NCBI RefSeq assembly: GCF_011761265.1
Contig: NZ_JAAOZB010000001.1
Location: 744,001 to 808,000 of the forward strand
Source of the DNA: Microbacterium halimionae
GTDB taxonomy: Bacteria > Actinomycetota > Actinomycetes > Actinomycetales > Microbacteriaceae
Length of the DNA: 64,000 nt
Reading direction: 5' to 3'
Shown piece after piece: positions 52,772-61,579 of the stretch (positions are counted from its first letter, which is position 1; the number at the start of each line of letters is the position of its first letter). Made by a program: the position numbers and the translations under genes. The notes beneath the pieces are model-generated. The model did not search any database. It was not told the origin of the DNA and worked only from the letters and a program-made list of their open reading frames with translations.

Positions 52772-53755
52772 ATGAAACAGCGAATCTGGCACGGCGGGAT
52801 TACGACGACGGAACTCGGGATCGGTGCCGCGCAATTCGGAAATCTCTACACCGAAACCACCGACTCTGAATCGGATGACGCAGTAGAGGCCGCATGGGAC
52901 GCGGGAGTGCGATGTTTCGATACCGCCCCCCACTATGGGCTGGGCCTGTCGGAGCGACGGCTGGGATCGGCGCTGGGCGGGCTTCCGCGCGATGAATTCG
53001 TCGTGTCAACCAAGGTAGGGAGATTGCTGGTTCCGAATCCGGGCGGGGAAAGCGAGCAGGACACTGACTTCGTCGTGCCAGCGTCGACGCGCAGAGTCTG
53101 GGACTTTACCCGCGACGGCATTCGCCGCTCGCTCGACGCTAGCCTTGAGCGCTTGCGCCTTGACCGAGTCGATGTGCTCTATCTGCATGATCCTGATGAC
53201 TATGAGCGGGAAGCGCTCGAACAAGCGCTGCCGGCGATGGTCGAGCTGCGAGATGAGGGCATTGTCCGGGCGGTCGGAGTAGGGATGAATCAGTCGGCGA
53301 TGCCCGCTCGATTCATCCAGGAAATCGACCTCGACGTTGTCATGCTCGCGGGCCGCTACACGCTGCTCGAACAGACAGCCCTCGGCGACCTGCTGCCTGC
53401 GGCCGCGCTTAGGGGCGTCTCGATCGTCGCCGCCGGCGTGTACAACTCCGGTCTGCTATCGACCGACCCCATTCCGGATGACGCCCACTACAACTATCAG
53501 AAGGTGCCGCAGCGGATTCTCCAACGCGCTCGGCAGATCGCTGCGGTATGCGCGCAATTCGATGTCACGATTTCGGAGGCAGCAGTCGCTTTCCCGCTAC
53601 AGCATCCGTCCGTCGTCAACGTCACTATTGGAGCGCGTACGTCCGAGCATGTTGCCGCTGCGGTTGCTCGCAATGCGGCGGCTGTGCCCGCCGAGCTGTG
53701 GAGCGCCCTGGTCGAACATCAGCTTCTGGACGCGCGAGCAGTGTTCAATCGATAG
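52772..53755 (+). CDS. aldo/keto reductase, L-fucose/D-threo-aldose 1-dehydrogenase-like
   Basis: 327 residues, aldo/keto reductase barrel. GIGAAQFGNLYTETTDSES opens it; catalytic residues are in RCFDTAPHYGLGLSERRLG (Asp, Tyr), VSTKVGRLL (Lys) and VLYLHDPDDY (His). The pattern is that of D-threo-aldose 1-dehydrogenase, which oxidises L-fucose, L-galactose and D-arabinose to the lactones. ATG 52772 with GCGGAC upstream; the frame is open to 52721. It is the first step of the fucose pathway and overlaps the lactonase gene by 37 bp at the 3' ends. Confidence 0.83.
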   Translation: MKQRIWHGGITTTELGIGAAQFGNLYTETTDSESDDAVEAAWDAGVRCFDTAPHYGLGLSERRLGSALGGLPRDEFVVSTKVGRLLVPNPGGESEQDTDFVVPASTRRVWDFTRDGIRRSLDASLERLRLDRVDVLYLHDPDDYEREALEQALPAMVELRDEGIVRAVGVGMNQSAMPARFIQEIDLDVVMLAGRYTLLEQTALGDLLPAAALRGVSIVAAGVYNSGLLSTDPIPDDAHYNYQKVPQRILQRARQIAAVCAQFDVTISEAAVAFPLQHPSVVNVTIGARTSEHVAAAVARNAAAVPAELWSALVEHQLLDARAVFNR

Positions 53756-54717
53756 ACCCGCTGTGCGTTCGCGCCCAATATAGCGCTGAGTTCACTAGCT
53801 GAAAGTACTCTGTTGAACACGCCTTCGATCGTGTGCCACATCGCGCTGTACCCACCGCCGGTGGTTGTCATCGGCCAGTCGCCGCCATACATGATCCTCT
53901 GGGCGCCGAACGTCTCGAGAGCCAAGACAAGGAGATCTTCAAGTGCGCGTAACGTATGCGAGCGTCCTTCCCGGTGCAGGCCGGAGTACTTGACGACGAC
54001 ATTCGGACAACCGCTGATCTCACGTAGCTGTTGTTCCCACAGGCGCATGGACGGATGCCCCGCAGGGGGTTTTCCGAGATGATCGATTACGACGGTGAGA
54101 TCGGGCACAGCCTCGGCGAGCGCTCGGGCACTGTTGAGATGATCTGGGTATGCATCTGGAACGTCAAGAGTCAGTCCGGCTTCAGCGAGAAGTGCGGCGG
54201 ACTGACGAACTGTACTCCTCTCAAGAAAATGAGGGCGCGGGTCGATGTGGACGAGGTGGCGCACGCCGATGAGTGCGCTTTCGTTTGCGTAGTCCTTGAT
54301 TGACCTGAGAGTGTCTTCGGGGGAATCCAAGGGGAGCCAGCCGACGACTGCTGCTGCCCAGGGCTCGTGATTCGCGACTTCTAGAAGGTAATCCGTGTCT
54401 TCGCTGGTGTCATCTGCCTGCACGAGCACAGCGGACCCGAAGCCAGCGGTTCGGAGCTCGTGGGCGGCTTCTTCGGGAAGGAAGTCACGATCCAATACTC
54501 CGTCGCGAGGGATCCAGGAGTAGTCGCTGCGGGCCCGATTCCAGAGGTGTACGTGAGCGTCGACTGCCTCGAACGGATAGCGGTCTGAGCCCGGGGGGCA
54601 CTCGACACCAGGGCGGCGGGGAGGGTAAAGATTGGTGCTATTCACGGCGGTGTCGAGACTATTCTGATGCCGAGCTACGGCGCGAGAGTGGTCGCTGAGT
54701 TTTCCGGCTTCAGCCAT
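53719..54717 (-). CDS. amidohydrolase, probable L-fuconolactonase
   Basis: 332 residues, amidohydrolase_2 fold: [63 protein letters not shown] and [15 protein letters not shown], all typical of L-fuconolactone/L-rhamnono-lactone hydrolases. ATG 54717 has GCGGAG 5 bases upstream, inside the end of the dehydratase gene (43-bp overlap); the first 40 residues are non-conserved in look, so GTG 54645 is an alternative. Second step of the fucose pathway. Confidence 0.82.
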   Translation of the reverse strand: MAEAGKLSDHSRAVARHQNSLDTAVNSTNLYPPRRPGVECPPGSDRYPFEAVDAHVHLWNRARSDYSWIPRDGVLDRDFLPEEAAHELRTAGFGSAVLVQADDTSEDTDYLLEVANHEPWAAAVVGWLPLDSPEDTLRSIKDYANESALIGVRHLVHIDPRPHFLERSTVRQSAALLAEAGLTLDVPDAYPDHLNSARALAEAVPDLTVVIDHLGKPPAGHPSMRLWEQQLREISGCPNVVVKYSGLHREGRSHTLRALEDLLVLALETFGAQRIMYGGDWPMTTTGGGYSAMWHTIEGVFNRVLSASELSAILGANAQRVYRLNTARASRS

Positions 54718-55985
54718 TCGAACTCCGCGAGCGATGTTGCATGCATCTCGGTGCTGGCTCCTGGCGTTAGGGGTGCGCAGTAGCGCCCGTCGAGGACCCG
54801 TGCCGGGCTAACGAAGTGATCATGAAGGTGATCCACGAATTCGATCATCCTATCTTCGAAGGTTCCTGACACCGCAACATAATCAAACATCGAGAGGTGC
54901 TGGACGGCCTCGCAGAGGCCAACTCCGCCCGCGTGCGGACACACGGGGATGTTGAATCGGCGTGCGAGGAGCAGGTGGGCGATGTTTTCATTCACCCCTC
55001 CCACGCGCGTCGCATCCACTTGCATCACCTGCATTGCTTGCGCCTGCAGCATCTGCTTGAAAATGACGCGATTTTGCGCGTGCTCCCCGGTCGCAACCCG
55101 GATAGGTGCGATGGCGCGCGAGATGGCAGCGTGTCCGAGAATGTCATCTGGGCTCGTGGGCTCTTCAACCCATGCGATTCCATAGGGCGAAAGTGCGCGT
55201 ATCCATTCGATTGCTTGCGCGACTTCCCATTTCTGATTCGCATCGATCGCGATGGGGAAATCGTCACCAACAGTGGCCCGCGCGACACGCATGCGCCGGA
55301 TGTCGTCGTTCAGGTCGGCACCGACTTTGAGTTTGATCTGAGGAAAACCGCTCTCGACCGCAAGGCGTGTGAGACGCTGCAACTTCTCATCGGAATAGCC
55401 GAGCCAGCCGGGGCTCGTCGTGTAGGCCGGATATCCGGTCGCCAGAATTTCTGCTTCTCTCCCGGCGCGCCCAGGAAGTGCATCCTGCAAAATGCTCAGT
55501 GCATCAGCGGGGCTAAGCGCATCAGTCAGGTAGCGAAAGTCGACGAGGGAAACGAGCTCCTCGGGGGAGAGTCGCGACAGAAGCTGCCACAGCGGCAGGT
55601 TTTCTCGCTTGGCGCGCAGATCCCAAAGTGCGTTTACCACTGCGCCGATCGCCATGTGCATGACTCCCTTTTCGGGGCCGAGCCACCGTAGCTGCGAGTC
55701 ATGGACGAGACGCTGAGAGGTTGCACCCATATCGGACAGGAGCGCTTCGACGTCCTGTCCGAGAAGGTAAGGGCGAAGCGCTCTGAGAGCAGCCACTTGC
55801 ACATCGTTGCCGCGTCCGATGGTGAACACGAACGCGTGACCTTCGTGGTGGTCGTCCGCATCCGTCCGGATCATCACGTACGCAGCCGAGTAGTCCGGAT
55901 CCGCATTCATCGCATCGGAACCGTCGAGAAAGCGCGAAGTCGGAAACCTGACATCTCGTGTCTCCACGGCGACAATTGTGCTCAT
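54675..55985 (-). CDS. fucD: L-fuconate dehydratase (enolase superfamily)
   Basis: 436 residues dehydrating L-fuconate to 2-keto-3-deoxy-L-fuconate. The catalytic set falls at the numbering known from Xanthomonas FucD: K218 and K220 (QIKLKVG), metal ligands D248 (AIDANQKW), E274 (VEEPTSPDD) and E301 (TGEHAQNR), and H351 ([11 protein letters not shown]). ATG 55985 gives this exact match. It reads away from the FAH-family gene across a divergent gap that contains an ACATC-T-GATGT dyad. Confidence 0.93.
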   Translation of the reverse strand: MSTIVAVETRDVRFPTSRFLDGSDAMNADPDYSAAYVMIRTDADDHHEGHAFVFTIGRGNDVQVAALRALRPYLLGQDVEALLSDMGATSQRLVHDSQLRWLGPEKGVMHMAIGAVVNALWDLRAKRENLPLWQLLSRLSPEELVSLVDFRYLTDALSPADALSILQDALPGRAGREAEILATGYPAYTTSPGWLGYSDEKLQRLTRLAVESGFPQIKLKVGADLNDDIRRMRVARATVGDDFPIAIDANQKWEVAQAIEWIRALSPYGIAWVEEPTSPDDILGHAAISRAIAPIRVATGEHAQNRVIFKQMLQAQAMQVMQVDATRVGGVNENIAHLLLARRFNIPVCPHAGGVGLCEAVQHLSMFDYVAVSGTFEDRMIEFVDHLHDHFVSPARVLDGRYCAPLTPGASTEMHATSLAEFEWLKPENSATTLAP

Positions 55986-56031
55986 GTGCCCTCCAGGCGA
56001 ATGCGACCGCAAGATGTGTCGCAGGAGGAGC

Positions 56032-56051
56032 CTAGACATCTGATGTATTTT
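56032..56051. promoter_or_regulatory. operator-like site A in the fucD/FAH divergent gap
   Basis: CTAGACATCTGATGTATTTT, containing the perfect dyad ACATC-T-GATGT, lies 47 bp upstream of fucD and 61 bp upstream of the FAH start. A site with 17 of 20 identical bases (reverse orientation) occurs at 61421-61440, and shorter matches at 58238 and 61501. Confidence 0.5.
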
Positions 56052-56112
56052 CTGTCAATCTGTGAACGGTTCTAAGGGAATGATGCGTGGTCGCGCCAAA
56101 GAACTACCGTCT

Positions 56113-56997
56113 ATGGAGGATATTTTGCGATTTGCTCGAGTTGGCCCCATCGGCGAAGAAGTTCCTGTCGTCGAATACGACGGTAAAACATATGACCTTC
56201 GACCCCTCACCGCCGACATCGACGGCCGCTTTCTTGCCGATCAGGCGCGACAGATTTTGCCTGCACTTTCCGCTGGTCGGCTCGCACCGTTCGTCGTCGA
56301 AGCCGGAGCGAGATGGGGGGCACCGATCGCTCGCCCGTCGGCGATTTATTGCATTGGGATGAACTACGCGGCGCATGCAGCAGAGTCTGGTTCCGCTCCG
56401 CCTGAGCACCTGGTCGTGTTCATGAAGGCACCAAGCTCACTGGCGGGCCCGTATGACGACGTGACCATCCCGCGCGGGAGCACTAAGACCGATTGGGAAG
56501 TTGAATTGGGTGTTGTCATCGGCGCTCGCGCACACGAACTGGATTCGGGCGCTGGCGCTCGAGCCGCGATTGCGGGTTACACCGTTGTCAATGATCTTTC
56601 AGAGCGTGATTGGCAGATCACGCGCTCGGGTGGTCAGTGGTCGAAGGGAAAAAGCGCGCCCGGTTTCTGCCCGGCCGGGCCGTGGCTTGTCACCCCAGAT
56701 GAGGTCGACGCCGACGATCTTCGCCTGCGCAGCTGGGTGAACGGGAGTCAGCGACAGGATTCGCGTACAAATGACCTCATTTTTTCAATCGAAGAAGTTC
56801 TTATTGAACTGAGCTCGGTGCTCGTGCTTGAGCCCGGAGATCTCATACTCACCGGTACTCCCGCCGGCGTCGCGTTTTCTGGTCGTTTCCCCTACCTCGC
56901 ACACGGTGATGTCGTCGAACTCGAAATAGAACTCGTCGGGCGGCAGCGGCAAGAATTCGTGGGGTACTCCGAAGCTTCCTCGCATACAAAGGAGTGA
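56113..56997 (+). CDS. fumarylacetoacetate hydrolase family protein, probable 2,4-diketo-3-deoxy-L-fuconate hydrolase
   Basis: 294 residues from ATG 56113. Family features: RFARVGPIGEEVPVV and YDLRPLTADIDGRFL at the N-terminus, IYCIGMNYAAHAAESG, metal ligands in DWEVELGVVIG and the later NDLSERDWQ... GKSAPGFCPAGPWLVTPDE, then TGTPAGVAF. This pattern suits the hydrolase that splits the diketo acid to pyruvate and L-lactate. Upstream starts at 56062, 56080 and 56083 remain possible because AAGGGA precedes the latter two. The SDR gene follows, coupled through AAAGGAG inside the 3' end. Confidence 0.82.
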   Translation: MEDILRFARVGPIGEEVPVVEYDGKTYDLRPLTADIDGRFLADQARQILPALSAGRLAPFVVEAGARWGAPIARPSAIYCIGMNYAAHAAESGSAPPEHLVVFMKAPSSLAGPYDDVTIPRGSTKTDWEVELGVVIGARAHELDSGAGARAAIAGYTVVNDLSERDWQITRSGGQWSKGKSAPGFCPAGPWLVTPDEVDADDLRLRSWVNGSQRQDSRTNDLIFSIEEVLIELSSVLVLEPGDLILTGTPAGVAFSGRFPYLAHGDVVELEIELVGRQRQEFVGYSEASSHTKE

Positions 56998-56999
56998 AC

Positions 57000-57752
57000 A
57001 TGGTTAGCGGTTTTGTGGGGCTGACCGCCCTTGTTACCGGAGGCGCCTCAGGCATTGGTGCGGCGGTCGTGGCGCGATTACGCGAGGAGGGTGCGCGGGT
57101 AGCCGTCTTCGATATCAATCCCGAGGGTGTTCGCGCGGACCTGGCGCTGGCGGTGGATATATCGGACGATGACGCCGTCCGTGCGGGCATGCTTCGAGTC
57201 GCTGAAATGTTCGGCGGGCTAGACATCCTCGTTAACAATGCGGGGGTCGGTGCGCGCGGGGATATCTCAGCGAACGACGATGCTGAATGGGCGCGTGTCT
57301 TGGACATAAACGTCGTAGGTATTGCGCGTGTGACTCGGTCTGCGTTGCCCTACCTCCATGCGTCACACTTCGCGTCGGTCGTCAATGTCGCATCGATCGC
57401 CGCCACGGCTGGGCTGCCGCAGCGTGCGCTCTATAGCGCGAGCAAGGGCGCGGTTCTTGGACTCTCTCGCGCCATGGCAGCCGACTACGTGCGACTCGGC
57501 ATTCGCATCAACGCCGTTGCGCCGGGTACGGCTGATACGCCGTGGGTAGGGAGGCTTCTATCGGAGGCCGACGACCCGATCGTCGAACGTTCCGCGCTCG
57601 AGTCGCGCCAGCCACACGGGCGCCTCGTGACAGCGGAAGAGATTGCTGATGCGGTTGCCTACCTCGCGGGTCCGCGCGCGTCATCGACGACAGGAATCAC
57701 GCTGGCCGTTGACGGCGGCATGGCGGAGCTACGGCTGGCGGCTGTGCAGTGA
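57000..57752 (+). CDS. short-chain dehydrogenase, probable 2-keto-3-deoxy-L-fuconate dehydrogenase
   Basis: 250 residues. NAD site TALVTGGASGIGAAVVARL, NNAGVG, the catalytic Ser in VNVASIAATAG and YxxxK in YSASKGAV, and the C-terminal GITLAVDGGM. In non-phosphorylative fucose pathways an SDR of this size oxidises 2-keto-3-deoxy-L-fuconate at C4. ATG 57000 is placed 5 bases after AAAGGAG; GTG 56994 overlaps the previous stop and is less likely. Confidence 0.85.
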   Translation: MVSGFVGLTALVTGGASGIGAAVVARLREEGARVAVFDINPEGVRADLALAVDISDDDAVRAGMLRVAEMFGGLDILVNNAGVGARGDISANDDAEWARVLDINVVGIARVTRSALPYLHASHFASVVNVASIAATAGLPQRALYSASKGAVLGLSRAMAADYVRLGIRINAVAPGTADTPWVGRLLSEADDPIVERSALESRQPHGRLVTAEEIADAVAYLAGPRASSTTGITLAVDGGMAELRLAAVQ

Positions 57753-57910
57753 GCGGTTCCGGCTCAGCTCCTATCGCTCTGATCACCGGGGGTGAGAGAG
57801 GCATAGGTAAGGAGTGTGCACGACAGCTCGCTCAGCGCGGATACACCGTCCTGATTGGTGCGCTTGATATCGCGCTAGCAAAACTGCAGAGACGTGTCTT
57901 CGGACGCTGA
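57749..57910 (+). pseudogene. truncated short-chain dehydrogenase (N-terminal 40 residues)
   Basis: GTG 57749 overlaps the stop of the preceding SDR (GTGA), as in a coupled operon gene. The 53-residue frame starts with a normal NAD-binding strand, APIALITGGERGIGKECARQ followed by LAQRGYTVLIGA, then departs from the family and ends at TGA 57908-57910. A whole SDR would need about 200 more residues and no continuation is seen in the other frames. So a second SDR of this operon appears to have been cut by a deletion near 57875. Confidence 0.7.
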
Positions 57911-58389
57911 CAATAAAGCACTCAATGGACTGTCGCTTCGAAATACATCAGCTGTTTCTACTACCTCGTACCTAGTTTCCCGGGCTGCCTTGATCGAGAT
58001 CGCTTCTACGACGCTGGTTTTAGGATGACTGGATAGTGATCCTGCCGCGACGGAACTCATGCGAGAGGCTTCTGTCGGAAACGGAGATTCAGTTGGTTCA
58101 TTCCTCTGACCTTTGCAGGCGTCGTTACCGCCTCTGCCGTCGCACTCTGACAGTGCAGAATTTGCTGTGAAATAGCCGATTTTCGGGCCTTAAGCTTGTT
58201 TAACCTAGCTCGACGTGTCGAGCGACTACTCTGTCGCATAGATCAGATGATAGAACGAATTCTGCAGCAATGTCACCCCCTGAAATTCTCGGCGTGACGG
58301 CCGAGCTCCAGGCCGATTGGCCCTCACTGCTTCGATATTTTGCCAGACGGCTGTCTCAGAACGTGGCTCATTGCGAGCATAATGGTCAG
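57911..58389. other. 480-bp lower-GC gap after truncated SDR, before GH42 gene
   Basis: This stretch is visibly less GC-rich than the genes around it and holds no supported gene. It probably combines decayed sequence after the SDR truncation with the promoter of the GH42 gene. A CATAAT hexamer at 58378-58383 could be a -10 element close to the ATG, and an ATAGATCAGATG site lies at 58238. Short minus-strand frames here lack ribosome sites and family features. Confidence 0.5.
58238..58249. promoter_or_regulatory. operator-like site B upstream of GH42 gene
   Basis: ATAGATCAGATG matches 11 of 12 bases of the corresponding part of site D (61421-61440) and shares ATCAGATG with sites A (reverse strand) and C. 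It lies about 140 bp before the GH42 ATG, rather far for a repressor at the start codon-proximal promoter. Confidence 0.35.
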
Positions 58390-60507
58390 ATGAATACGGG
58401 ACTTTCCGAAGGCGCCCCAACCCGCAACTCTCTTCGAGGCGTTGTGTCAGGCATCGCATTCGGCGGGGACTACTGCCCTGAGCAGTGGCCGCGCAGCGTG
58501 TGGGAAGAAGATATCGATCTCATGCGCGAGGCTCGCGTCAATTTAGTGACCGTCGGGGTCTTTTCATGGGGCGAACTTGAACTGGAAGATGATGTGTGGG
58601 AGTTCGGCTGGCTTGACTCCATTCTTGGGAGGCTGCACGAAGCGGGTATTGCGGTGGATTTAGCAACGCCGACCGCTTCGCCGCCGATTTGGCTTCACCA
58701 GGCGCACCCGGAGATTTTGCCAATGGACGAGCGTGGAACTCGATTTCATCAAGGCGGCCGATTGCAGTGGTGTCCTAGCTCGCCAATATGGCGCGTATAC
58801 GCGACGCGTGTCGCGCGGAGGCTCGCTGAGCGCTACGCCAGCCACCCAGCGGTGCGGATGTGGCACGTGAGCAACGAAATCGGTGGAGGTAACCGACGCT
58901 GCTACTGCCCCGAGTCAACGGTGCATTTTCAACGTTGGCTCGCTGAACGGTATGGCAGTGTCGCGGCGCTCAACGAGACCTGGGGAACGGCCTTTTGGGG
59001 GCACCGCTATGGCTCCTTTGGTCAGGTCGAGGTGCCGCTAGACAGTGAATCGGGCCATAATCCGGGCTTGCTGTTGGATTTCGATCGTTTCAGCTCTGAC
59101 GCTCTGCTCGATCACTATCGCGCTGAGCGGGACACCCTACGTGCGGCTGGAGTGTCTGCTCCCATCACGACAAATCTCATGATTAAGCCTGACCCGGCGG
59201 TAGCCGACTACGCATCGTGGGCGCCTGAGGTCGATGTGATCGCAAATGATCACTACACGGTGTCAAGCGACGCGCGCCGCGAGCAGGAATTGAGTTTTTG
59301 TGCGGACCGCACGCGGGGCCTCTCGAAGGGGGAACCGTGGCTACTAATGGAACACTCGACGGGAGCCGTCAACTGGCAGGTGCGTAACCGGTCGAAGGGG
59401 CCGGGCGAGATGATGCGCAACAGCATCCAGCACATTGCCCGGGGCGCCGACGGCGCGCTTTTCTTCCAGTGGCGAGCTTCGCGCGCCGGCGGTGAGCAGT
59501 TTCATTCGGGTATGGTGCCGCACGCTGGAACGCGTACCCGTATCTGGCAGGACGTAGTGCAGCTCGGGCATGCGTTGAGTGCGATCGCTGAGGTCGCGGA
59601 AACGCGTGTAGAGCCAGCTGACGTGGCGATCATCGTTGATGATGTCGCTGGGTGGGCGTGGCAAGCGGGCGGTAAACCGCTTAACGGTTTCGCGCCGTGG
59701 GCGCAGGGACCACGCTGGCATGGGCTACTCGGTCAATGGGGCATCCGTGCCGAGGTGCTGCCGCGCACGGCTGCTCTCGACGACTATCGCCTCATCATTA
59801 TTCCCGGCGTGTATCTCGTAGACGAGACGCTGGCTGCGCGTATTGCCGCGGCCGCGTCGCGAGGAGCAGTCGTTGTAGTGACAGCGACCTCAGGAATAGT
59901 GGATGAGGCTAACGCCGTGCTCCTGGGCGGGTATCCGGGTAGATTTAGAGAGCTTCTGGGTGTCGTCGTGGAAGAGTTCTTCATCCTGCAAGACGGTGAA
60001 GAAGTGTCTTTGGACGACGGCGGAGCGGCTGTCGACTGGACTTCTTCCGTACTGATCGAAGATGCTGAGACCATAGTCAGCTACGCCGATGGCACGCTGC
60101 GCGGACGTCCTGCGTTGACTCGCCGGGCGGTCGGCGAGGGCGCAGCGTGGTTCGTGTCTGCTGAGCCGAATGAAAAAACTCTCGCAACGATCGTGGCTCG
60201 TGTTGTCGATGACTCGGGCGTAGAGCCGCCGTTTGCCGTGGTCGAGAATCTCGAATGCGTGCGTCGGATAGGTGCCGACGCCAGCTATTTGTTCGTTATC
60301 AACCACGGCGCGGAGCCGGCAGAACTTGTTGTGACGGGCCGCGAATTGATCGCAGGTATCGACGTCGGGCCAGCTCTGACGATCACGCCTGGAGGGGTGG
60401 CCGTCGTGAGGGAGAGACGAAGGAGCGTTGGGTTTACGGCATTCGAGCCGCCAACCATTCAGCCTGCCGAAGAGCATGGACGGTCTGTCCGCCCTCGTGA
60501 CCGTTAA
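58390..60507 (+). CDS. GH42 beta-galactosidase
   Basis: 705 residues removing terminal beta-galactose. The barrel opens with FGGDYCPEQWP and FSWGELELED; acid/base E163 is in MWHVSNEIGGG and nucleophile E321 in LLMEHSTGAVNWQ. A trimerisation domain (about 400-610; FAPWAQGPRWHGLLGQWGI) and a small beta-domain follow. The usual zinc cluster Cys set is C128, C171 and C173, but the fourth position (CYCPES instead of CYC--C) is Ser176. No signal peptide, so it is cytoplasmic and acts on imported sugars. ATG 58390; the frame upstream is not conserved. Its last 74 bp overlap the convergent esterase gene. Confidence 0.92.
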   Translation: MNTGLSEGAPTRNSLRGVVSGIAFGGDYCPEQWPRSVWEEDIDLMREARVNLVTVGVFSWGELELEDDVWEFGWLDSILGRLHEAGIAVDLATPTASPPIWLHQAHPEILPMDERGTRFHQGGRLQWCPSSPIWRVYATRVARRLAERYASHPAVRMWHVSNEIGGGNRRCYCPESTVHFQRWLAERYGSVAALNETWGTAFWGHRYGSFGQVEVPLDSESGHNPGLLLDFDRFSSDALLDHYRAERDTLRAAGVSAPITTNLMIKPDPAVADYASWAPEVDVIANDHYTVSSDARREQELSFCADRTRGLSKGEPWLLMEHSTGAVNWQVRNRSKGPGEMMRNSIQHIARGADGALFFQWRASRAGGEQFHSGMVPHAGTRTRIWQDVVQLGHALSAIAEVAETRVEPADVAIIVDDVAGWAWQAGGKPLNGFAPWAQGPRWHGLLGQWGIRAEVLPRTAALDDYRLIIIPGVYLVDETLAARIAAAASRGAVVVVTATSGIVDEANAVLLGGYPGRFRELLGVVVEEFFILQDGEEVSLDDGGAAVDWTSSVLIEDAETIVSYADGTLRGRPALTRRAVGEGAAWFVSAEPNEKTLATIVARVVDDSGVEPPFAVVENLECVRRIGADASYLFVINHGAEPAELVVTGRELIAGIDVGPALTITPGGVAVVRERRRSVGFTAFEPPTIQPAEEHGRSVRPRDR

Positions 60508-61405
60508 ATCGGTAGACCTCAATAGCGCGATCTGCGCTTTTCAGGTGGTTGAACGCGGCGAATACAGTGGAGGGTAAAACGATGCCGTCCATCAGCGCGA
60601 CGGAGAAATAGGCGGGGATGCTGATGCGTTCCGCAAAGTTGACCCCATCGAAGTAGGAGAGAGTGTCGAAGACCTGTTCGATGCGGTCGCGGTGGACCGC
60701 CAGATAGCGCACGATCTCGGTGAAGGGCATCTCAGCGGTCAGCTCAACCGCCCGCTCGAAATGGCTGAGGTAAGGCACATCGGGAAGGGTCGCTGCCACC
60801 CCATGAGAGAGTGCGGCGGCGGCAATAGCGATCCCTCCACCTTGGCTCGCCCCCGTGACGGCGATCCGGTCGCTGTCAATCCCGTCGAGCGATCGCACGG
60901 CATCGATGAGCATCACTGCGTCGGTGTAGACGCGCCGGTAGTAATACTCGGCGCGGTCGGTGATGCCGCGAGTCATGAAGCCGGGGAAACTCGAGTCACT
61001 GCCATGGGGGTCTGGGGTGGCGCCACCGGTGCCCCAACCACTTCCCTGTCCTCGCGTGTCCATTACGACGTGCGCGTAGCCCGCCGACGCCCAGAAGAGC
61101 TTCTCGCCTGGGACACCCCGTCCGCCGTTGTAGCCGACATATTCCACAACGACTGGGAGTTGTCCTGTGTGATTTTGCGGGGTAATCAGCCACGCGCGGA
61201 TCGATTCGCCCCCGTACCCAGAGAACCGCAATTCCTCGAATTGCACAGTCTGCAGGGGGGTCGCTACTCGGCTGCGGGTTGCGGGCCACGAAGCAACTCG
61301 TGCTTGTGCCAGGGTGGTGTCCCAGAACGCGTCGAAGTCTTTAGGTAGACGGATCGATGGCCGGTAGGTGCGTAGTTCATCGAGTGGCAGGTCAGTAAGA
61401 GGCAT
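60434..61405 (-). CDS. CE7 family acetyl esterase (cephalosporin-C/acetyl-xylan esterase type)
   Basis: 323 residues. N-terminal PLTDLPLDELRTYRPSIRLP and DFDAFWDTTL are typical of CE7. The nucleophile is S187 in GASQGGG, the acid D273 (ALMDGIVLPST) and the base H303 (FNGHEGG); the RGQGSGWG motif (118-125) is the CE7 signature. These enzymes remove acetyl groups from small imported oligosaccharides. ATG 61405 is chosen; the upstream frame runs into the promoter region. Its 3' end overlaps GH42 by 74 bp. Confidence 0.92.
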   Translation of the reverse strand: MPLTDLPLDELRTYRPSIRLPKDFDAFWDTTLAQARVASWPATRSRVATPLQTVQFEELRFSGYGGESIRAWLITPQNHTGQLPVVVEYVGYNGGRGVPGEKLFWASAGYAHVVMDTRGQGSGWGTGGATPDPHGSDSSFPGFMTRGITDRAEYYYRRVYTDAVMLIDAVRSLDGIDSDRIAVTGASQGGGIAIAAAALSHGVAATLPDVPYLSHFERAVELTAEMPFTEIVRYLAVHRDRIEQVFDTLSYFDGVNFAERISIPAYFSVALMDGIVLPSTVFAAFNHLKSADRAIEVYRFNGHEGGQTVHALRQAEWLAARMP

Positions 61406-61420
61406 TGAAATCCTTGGCTC

Positions 61421-61440
61421 AAAATAGATCGGATGTTTAG
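61421..61440. promoter_or_regulatory. operator-like site D in the esterase/ABC divergent gap
   Basis: Read on the minus strand this is CTAAACATCCGATCTATTTT, 17 of 20 bases identical to site A. It lies 16 bp upstream of the esterase start and just upstream of the proposed -35 element of the ABC operon. Confidence 0.5.
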
Positions 61441-61451
61441 CGGCAAAATGC

Positions 61452-61480
61452 TTGACTGGAAGCACGCTTTGCTCCAAAAT
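61452..61480 (+). promoter_or_regulatory. putative promoter of sugar ABC operon
   Basis: TTGACT (61452-61457), a 17-base spacer and CAAAAT (61475-61480). It is the best sigma-70-like pair in the gap. Operator-like sites lie on both sides (61421-61440 and 61501-61511), consistent with repression. Confidence 0.4.
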
Positions 61481-61500
61481 ACACAAGAGACCGACCCCTA

Positions 61501-61511
61501 ACATCAGATGA
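61501..61511. promoter_or_regulatory. operator-like site C downstream of ABC promoter
   Basis: ACATCAGATGA shares its first 10 bases with the reverse complement of the site A dyad. It would lie about 15 bases after the transcription start of the proposed promoter and 69 bp before the binding-protein ATG. Confidence 0.4.
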
Positions 61512-61579
61512 AATGGGATTGGTTATCGAGTTGCTTCCCCTGCACCTTCGAGACGACGTAGTTTCTGAAAGGAAAGTTG

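Noticed and set aside
52484..52933. 149-codon minus-strand frame before the aldose dehydrogenase
   Set aside because: It overlaps the start of a well-supported gene, has no ribosome site and its first 90 residues look non-protein-like. Only the last 58 codons have fair codon quality, noted in the gap entry.
57875..58060. 61-codon minus-strand frame in the low-GC gap
   Set aside because: No ribosome site, no recognisable fold, and it overlaps the truncated SDR tail.
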